The position numbers were made by a program, and so were the translations under genes. From Spirodela intermedia (taxonomy: Eukaryota; Streptophyta; Magnoliopsida; Alismatales; Araceae), in NCBI GenBank assembly GCA_902729315.2, contig LR746267.1, positions 2,928,886 through 2,992,885 on the forward strand: a stretch of 64,000 nucleotides of DNA, written 5' to 3'. Positions 57,070-64,000 of the stretch are shown piece by piece. How positions within the stretch are numbered: the first letter of the stretch is position 1; every line of letters starts with the position of its first letter. Below the pieces are notes generated by a model that saw nothing but the letters and a program-made list of their open reading frames with translations, had not been told where the DNA came from and ran no database searches.

Positions 57070-57900
57070 TTCTTTTTACCATATATTTCTTAGACATTTT
57101 GGTTCAATTGTGGCTCTAGTTATTGAATGTGCTAAATAAAGGAAAATTACTTGGAATGATAATTTAAGAGGCCTTGCTTGCAAGTTTCTACCATAAAAGC
57201 TTATTGAAGCAAAAAGACATTGGTCAATACCTAAATTAGAATGATATCTTAAGGTGAGAACCTTACAAATATGAGAGCAATATCTTATTTGACATGAATT
57301 TGTATTATTTACTAATACCAAACATGACTGAAGGATGAGTTACCTTTCATAGTGAGGGATGAGTTACTAATATCAAATATGAGACCTATGCCTAGTTACC
57401 TTTCATAGTAAAAATAAATAAATTTCTCTTCAAAAGATTTTTTGCAAGACTAATAAACTTGAGTGAGGGATGAGTTAAATCAACAAGAGGATTTCATGTA
57501 TAAGAAGAGTTTTTTTTTATCATGTGGAAATCAACTATGTATTCTCAAAATGTTATGTCATGAAAAATAAATTATCATTGCATGAACAAGTAGGAAGACC
57601 TTTGGGTTGCAATAAAAGTCAACTAGTGGAGGAACACTATTATTGACATAAATTGATGAGAAACATAAAAAATCATGTACAAAAATGGTAGTAGAAAATA
57701 CTGCCAAAAGATAGCTTTCTCTATGAAGTAGTGTGAGTTGCCTTTGACTTTGGCACAATTGAATATAATTTCATGATCAATCACTCTATAAAACTAGATT
57801 CTTTCTTAATTATTTACTATTTTCATCCAATGTTTCCTTTGAATTTGGTACATTTACCAAAAAATTGATGGACAGATATTGCATGCAGCCAATAAGATAA
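57070..57900 (+). mobile_element. Decayed Ty3/gypsy pol fragment (RT end to integrase)
   Basis: From about 57085 the plus strand reads FLRHFGSIVALVIECAK.RKITWNDNL. This matches the gypsy block FYRRFI-DFS-IAAPLTE-LKKG-F-W that links reverse transcriptase to RNase H. From about 57490 it reads DFMYKK...GNQLCILKM and, after a shift, QLVEEHYY.HKLMRNIKN, matching the H2C2 integrase zinc-finger region (GNQLCIP...ERYYWP-L-RDV). Near 57825 PMFPLNLVHLP resembles the later NPLTPLDLVPLP block. Stops, shifts and large deletions between blocks show it is dead. No LTRs were recognised. Confidence 0.68.
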
Positions 57901-59221
57901 CAAGTCACAGACAAATATTTCATGAAAAGCGAGAAGCATCATCTTTCTTAAGCTTAGAAAAACTATGAGGTTATACTAGACAAGAAGAAACAAAATGAAT
58001 GATTTAAAATATGTTACTTGCAGCTATACGATGTAAATTAATTATTTTATACAGAACCAATGAAAAAAATTATATCATTTATTTACCACACACATAGCCA
58101 TAGCTTCAACTTTTCATATGATTGATTTTTATGATTGCCATTCACAATAGAATGAAGACTCAAAGGGGAAGCTATTTTCAAGGAAGAAAGATTAATGTAC
58201 AACACAAAAACAAATAAGAGAGGCCTATAAATTGAAGAGTATGAAAAATATGAAAGCATATATTAAGAAGGTTTGAATGCCCAAGATACTTCCAAGACCA
58301 AAATCTAACATAGAAGGCCTAAAATAATTTCTTTTAATCTTGTAGGATTGATGATTGTTTTTCTTTTAATTAAGTTATTTACTATTTTTATGTGATATTA
58401 TTTTTCAAAAAAGTAATAATTGATATAGTTAAAGGCTCATTAATTGTAGCATTATGTTTCTTTCTACTTATGGATTTCAGCAATCATTGTGGATTGGAGA
58501 GAAGATTAAGATTATTTGACAATGATTAAGACAAATAATTAATTATATGAATTTTTAAAAAAATAATTGAAATAAGTTTGCATCTATATTTATTTATCAC
58601 TCACCCTTTTGGAAAACCCTTGTGCATGTGCCTAGAAATACATGTCTTCTAACAATCTACTTTTATATTCCATAAATCTACGTTAATCTATATCTTGGCG
58701 ACTTAAATTTCTGATATCTCATTATCTTTCATTTCATAGGATATGAATCACATAATATAATTAATTAAAATACAATATCAATATAATTCAACATTCTTGT
58801 GAACGCAGACATGTGCACTATATCACAGAGATGGGCTTTTTACCTTGCATGAGTTGGTCGAATGGACAAATCAATGATTATCGTAGTAGTGTGTGTGTAA
58901 GGACGATCTGGTGGACGGCAGAGGACGAAAAGATAATTGCCATCCACGGCCCAGGAAGGGGAACGGCCCCCGCCGCCGCCGCCTGTCCTAGTCGCTTCAT
59001 CGTTGACTGGGTTGTGGATTGGCGATAGAACCCCTCAGAAGTAGGACACAGGGGTTTACCCAGAATCCCTTCTTGGTGGAGAGGAATTTGGGTCATTTGG
59101 GTAGTGTGCCCGGTCGGTGGGATTGCCCCCTCCTCGCATGCGTCACCCAGGAAGGGAACGAGAATCCCGCCGCCGCAGTGGCTGCCGAAGGGGAACAAGG
59201 AAACTGTGAAGGAGAAAGGCG
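57901..59221. other. AT-rich spacer and purple acid phosphatase promoter
   Basis: AT-rich and without a supported gene up to about 58.85 kb. It then turns GC-rich toward the phosphatase ATG at 59222, where the promoter and 5'UTR should lie. Confidence 0.45.
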
Positions 59222-62200
59222 ATGGATTTCCGTGGTGTAATCCTTCTCCTCCTCGTCTTCGTGGGGTACCCGTGGGTTTCGGTGCCTTCCGCGGCGGTGA
59301 GGACAAGCGGAGAGGACTACGTGCGGCCGCCGCCACGGGCCACCCTGAACTTGCCCTCGAGGAGGACGAAGCAATCTTCTGATCCGCAGCAAGTAATGGT
59401 CCCCCCGCGTCTCAGCTCGCTGATATTATTGGTTTCACCCATGCAGATCTATGATTGCTGCTCAGTTCGCTGCTCTTCCTATAAGCTCATCTATTTTCAG
59501 AATAATTCTGTTTTGCGGTGGGTTTGGACTTAAATCTACCGGTTGGCTGATGCAGCCGGAGTGTCTGAAATCGACGGAGAAGCTTTATATAGATGACCTC
59601 TATGGATGATTATCCACATCTTTGTCACCATTCTTCCTCCTCATCTTGTTCCTTTCCTGTAATCAGTCCACCCGACGTCTCGTTCTTTGTACTGTTGAGA
59701 AATCATTGGGTCTCAATCCAAGTGCTGGCACTGTAGTCGCTTTAAACGTTGGCTCTTCGATCAAACGTGAAACATGAAATCGTCCTCGTGTTCCTTGCGA
59801 ACTCCATGACCCCACCGTTCCAAAATTATTTCAGTTTCTTTCCTTTCTGTGCTGTTGGACAGGTGGCTTAAAAATTGAAAGAGGGTTTCGATTATTTGAT
59901 TCTTCCTTCAGGAAAATGCGAAAACTTCAGGAAAACTCCCTGTCTTTCTCTGATGTGATGCCTGGAGTGATCTTGCACTGTCGATTACTTTACTAGTTTT
60001 ATATTTCTGTTTCCTTGTAGGACTCCAGCAATGCCCACAAGCTATCTTCCCTTTTTTATCTCACGATTTACTTGTCGTTGATTGGGCAAACCGTGGAGCA
60101 ATGCTTTCCGCATCCAATCAAGCACCTTTCTATCCTGCTGAGGATGAATTTGTTGACTGTTCTACCTCAAGTATAGGAGACCTCTCTGTTTGACATTTGA
60201 GACTCCATCGTTTAGAAGGAAATCACTCTTGGAACTCCAGGTGATGTATTTGGGATCCAAAGTGGTAGTTTAAGAAGAAATCACTCAAGAAAGGTGGTAA
60301 TTTAAAAGAAATCTTTTTCTAGGTCTTCACAGGCATCATTTTATTTTATTAAGGAAGATGAGCTGGTGAATGAAAGACTGGAAACCGAATCTACTTGAAT
60401 TTCGACGGATGCCTTTTTCTTTCTTCTCATTTTGGGTTGCTGCGTACACACCTTGGTCCAAATTTATCAAGTGCCAGAAGATTTACGACATTTAGCCTTT
60501 CTTTTAAGGAGATCAGTGTTATTAAAGCAAGTTTTATAGACATATATGTCTGCAAAGATTCTATTCACTATTTTTTCAATGAGTTGTGCCATCAATCACT
60601 TTTTACGATGTTTCAAAGTCCCTTGTACACTTATTGTTAGAGTACTTGTCAAATCAAACCAAGGAATATCAGAATGAAGAATCTGATGAGAGTTTGATCA
60701 AGAAGACGAGTTCCCAGAGTGATTGTCGGTTACATTCTATCGTTTTAGCAAAATGTTATTAATGTGTTGATGATGTCAGTCTGCATAATCCACCAGAGTA
60801 TGATAGTTTTTGAGAACCACTTGTCTGAAAATTATTTTTAAACATTCTCCAAGAATAACGTTAGGACCACCACTAATTTTTCCTTTTTGCTCTGATTTCA
60901 ACAAAGTTCAAATTGTAATAAAAGATTGCTTTCAATTCATATCTATTAGGATACTACAGTCCTAATTTAGAACTATGACTAAGGTGTCTAAATACTCTCA
61001 TTACATTACTTAAATAAAAATCCTTAGGACAATTTGACGAACGAGCACATAAAAATTAATAAAGATCAAGGCTTCTTTTTGCAGACAATAGTGATATTAG
61101 TTTATTATTTTTCATATATAATGAAAATTTAGATAGAGGGGGCGGTCGTTCTCTGTTGGCGTGTTTAATGCTGATCCTGACGTACAAAGTGATGATTCTA
61201 TGCTAAAATTTGTCCCACTCTGACTCATAGATTCTTCTTCATGTTACTAATTCTGATCATAACCACATGAATTTAAAGAAACTGGAGAAAATATAGCAGT
61301 AATTTGAAGCTATTGATGAAATTATGGGGCATGGTTTCATGGATATTTAGAAAACAATTTTTTGATGAGGTTTCACTTTCTTCATTTTCTGGTGAGCTAT
61401 GGTCCATCGATTCTTATTTCCTGTCATATAATTCCTTAATGTAGTCCTTGCATACTCTATGGCAATCACTAGTAACTTATTCAAAATGTGAATTACAAGT
61501 AACCTTTTAAAAATATTTTAGACAATTTGGTGTTCTAAATTATTTTAAATCGAAAAAGAAATCAGAGATGCAGTTGAGGATATGGAAGCACATACAAGGT
61601 TGCCGTGGTATTTGGAATTAGAAACACGAAGAGTGGCCTTTTCACAGTTAGAGAGCTTTTCATATGGGTTTACCTTATCAGAGGTATGATTCAAGCCGCT
61701 AAATCCCAGGTACTTTAAATTGATGGGTATTGGTCTGACATGTGTGACACAAATGCTATGTTCCTTTAAATGTTTAAGGTCAGATAAACATGGGTGATCT
61801 TTGGTCGTTGAATTTTGTGGGACTTCTAAAGCTGGGTGGTCCTCTTCATTAAGGATATATTTTTTATATTTTATCATAAAAAAATCATCTGCAAAAATTA
61901 CAAGGCATGACACGTATATGAATATTAACGTGATTATGATGTGGACTTGCCAAACAAGAGGTTACATAAAATAGATAAAATACCATACATTCACTGAATA
62001 GTGAAAATCAAATTGATCAGTTCCGTTGAAGTACAAGACATTATTTAATAAAAACATAGTCCATCTCTTTCATTGATTGTCACCATAGTCAAATCAATCA
62101 GTTCATATGTGAATTTGTTAAGTCATGTTGAAGTCTCTGTGTGTGGATATTCAGATGTAGATGCATGTGTGGATTTATATATATACTCATTAACATGACA

Positions 62201-63878
62201 GTGATGGAGGCGCACCAAAAAAACATGGTAGAAAGGTCTCTGTAAGTCCTGAACGTGAAGTGTATGTTGAGTATTATGACGCTATAGGTAAAGTATGAGA
62301 CAGTGATATTTCTCTGGTTGGAGCAGGAAATATCTTGGCTCATTGAACTGGATGGCTTCGAGGCGCTGGATTTTGTACCTTTAGGTGATCCGTATATCTG
62401 GGATCCATTTATTCTATCCGATTGCACAGCCCATGGCTTTCAAGATTGCGTCAAAGTCAGATGAATGTAAATCTATGCTGGGCATATTCCTCGTGAATTG
62501 TAGATTTTGACAAAGTCTCCATGTATTCCATAGTTTTCGTGAGGTGCTAGTTTATGTCAACCGACTAGAGGGTAACCCTAATTACTTTCAAGTTGTAATT
62601 TCAGAGACAGAAATGGAAAATCTAATGGAAATTCTTATGTTGTCCTCTGCAGAAACGAGAAGCCGAATTAGTTGTTTCATAAAAGAAGAACATTCTTCTT
62701 GATCTTATGCATCAATCATTTCTATAGCGGCCTTCGGTTCTGGTCTCGGTTCAATCATTTTCCCAAAAGTCTCGGTTCAATCTGATGCATCAATCATTTA
62801 ATTTAAGATCCTTATTGAAAATCTGATGGAATTGATTAGAACTCAACAACAATGTCCGCAGAGAGATTTTTGTTTTGAAGGCAACCCATAAGTCACGTCC
62901 ACTGGTGAGGTCCTCGAGGGATCAAGGCAGTCACCATCGTAAGGAATATTTTTATAGAAATAAATGGATCTTCTGGAGTAGACAATAATGATGTCATGTT
63001 TCGTTATGCATACCTGGTATAATTTTACAAGTCTTTTCAAGAGTTTCTAGAAATAAAAAAAGAGAGGATATTTCTGGATATTTAAGAGTCACTATGGATT
63101 ATTCTCTTAGCCCAAATGTTTTCTTGAGTTTTCTCAGGCTTTATTTTCCATCTAACCACATGCCAGCAGCATCACCGTTGACTTTACCTCGACGACGTTG
63201 ATCTCGCAGGTTCACATCTCATTGGCTGGGGGGAAGCACATGAGGATCACCTGGGTCACCTCCAGCGAAGCTTCTCCTTCAGTGGTTGACTATGGGAAGC
63301 TGCGTGGCAAGTACACATCAACTTCTATGGGAGAAAGCACGTCGTATACATTTTTATTCTACAAATCGGGAAAGATCCACAATGTTGTCATTGGGCCCCT
63401 CGAAGATGATACCGTTTACTATTATCGTTGCGGAGGGGAAGGCCCGGAGTTTCATCTGAAGACCCCACCTGCCCAGTTTCCAATCACCTTCACTGTAGCT
63501 GGAGATCTTGGGCAGACTGGCTGGACTTCCTCGACCCTGGATCACATGGACCACTGTGACTATGATATTCATCTGCTACCAGGCGATCTATCATATGCCG
63601 ACTACCAGCAGCATCTCTGGGACTCATTCGGGGATCTAATACAGCCACTTGCCAGTGCGAGGCCATGGATGGTCACCGAGGGCAACCACGAGAAGGAGCT
63701 CTTACCACTGTTCAGCTCTGAATTCCGGTCTTTTAATGCAAGATGGAAGATGCCCTTTGAAGAGAGTGGATCGCCGTCAAATCTCTTCTACTCATTCAAC
63801 GTTGCAGGGGCGCATATAGTCATGCTCGGTTCTTATACAGACTATGATCAGTACTCTGACCAGCATAACTGGCTCAAG
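59222..63878 (+). CDS. PAP: Purple acid phosphatase, N-terminal part (cut by window end)
   Basis: Secreted Fe/Zn or Fe/Mn metallophosphoesterase that releases phosphate from organic esters in the wall, rhizosphere or vacuole. Exon 1 is 59222-59392 (57 codons) with a signal peptide (ILLLLVFVGYPWVSVPSAA), and exon 2 is 63210-63878; they join in frame as DPQQ|VHISLAGGKHMRI. Exon 2 gives the fibronectin-like N-domain (GESTSYTFLFYKSGKIH, YYYRCGG) and the metal-site motifs GDLGQ (Asp about 156), GDLSYADY (Asp 183, Tyr 186) and GNHE (Asn 216, His 217), ending HNWLK before a GT donor. About 280 of an expected 430 residues are present; the two later metal motifs lie beyond the window. It most resembles the small plant PAPs of the PAP18/20/21/22 group. 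Intron 1 is 3.8 kb. Confidence 0.93.
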
Positions 63879-64000
63879 GTCGGTGATTTCCATTTATATC
63901 CCTTCCCTTATTTGGATTTTCTATGCTTGAAAAAGTAGCATGGCTGATTGTTTCATTCCACTTCTGGCATGTAAGGAGCCTGAAAACAAGGGAGAAATAG

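Noticed and set aside
61545-61913. A 122-codon minus-strand frame in the phosphatase intron.
   Set aside because: No recognisable domain or splice-compatible neighbours; its length is compatible with chance.
1-64000. tRNA, rRNA and organelle-insert genes.
   Set aside because: I looked for B-box-like GGTTCGAA text and rRNA-like blocks and found none convincing; a tRNAscan run would be decisive.

Overview
This window is nuclear DNA of a flowering plant. The evidence is spliced genes with GT-AG introns, a plant-type DYW pentatricopeptide protein, a nuclear SufB with a plastid-type N-terminus, a lambda glutathione transferase (a plant-specific class), and decayed Ty1/copia and Ty3/gypsy retroelements in AT-rich spacers. 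Very GC-rich intronless coding regions (the MYND and PPR genes) beside AT-rich spacers resemble a monocot, but I cannot fix the species.

Layout, left to right. (1) Minus strand, 103-6982: an RBP45/47-type triple-RRM RNA-binding protein, with a promoter rich in TGGGCC and telo-box motifs. (2) Minus, 10194-14123: the DEAD-box helicase RH32/DBP4/DDX10, for ribosome biogenesis. (3) Minus, 17271-18291: the catalytic subunit of the mitochondrial inner-membrane peptidase (IMP1). (4) 20.2-23.1 kb: a decayed, truncated tandem copy of the 5' half of the next gene, carrying its own 66/77-bp minisatellite. (5) Minus, 24472-26598: an AT-hook nuclear protein like METABOLIC NETWORK MODULATOR 1, with a probable 3.1-kb 5'UTR intron, facing (6) plus, 30348-33729: plastid SufB, across a short divergent promoter built from a duplicated ~170-bp ACGT-rich unit. 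(7) Plus, 35547-38414: a lambda-class glutathione transferase with ten coding exons. (8) A GC-rich block of unknown nature and AT-rich spacer, 38.6-42.9 kb. (9) Convergent pair: an MYND zinc-finger protein (plus, 43299-45206) and a 982-residue PPR-DYW protein (minus, 45609-48557). (10) Spacer with a copia pol relic. (11) Plus, 52425-55922: signal peptidase complex subunit SPC25/SPCS2. (12) Spacer with a gypsy pol relic. (13) Plus, 59222 to beyond the right edge: a purple acid phosphatase whose first intron is 3.8 kb.

The genes are unrelated housekeeping or organelle functions and do not form a cluster. I see no convincing new multi-gene system. The most notable signals are structural. SPC25 has a candidate minor-spliceosome (U12) intron with AT...AA ends, and an exon-like open frame inside its next intron. 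One RH32 intron consists of a 76-bp minisatellite whose units each carry a splice-acceptor-like sequence. The MNM1-like gene has a truncated tandem copy that keeps a short, highly conserved 5' element. The MNM1/SufB divergent promoter contains a duplicated ACGT-rich module.
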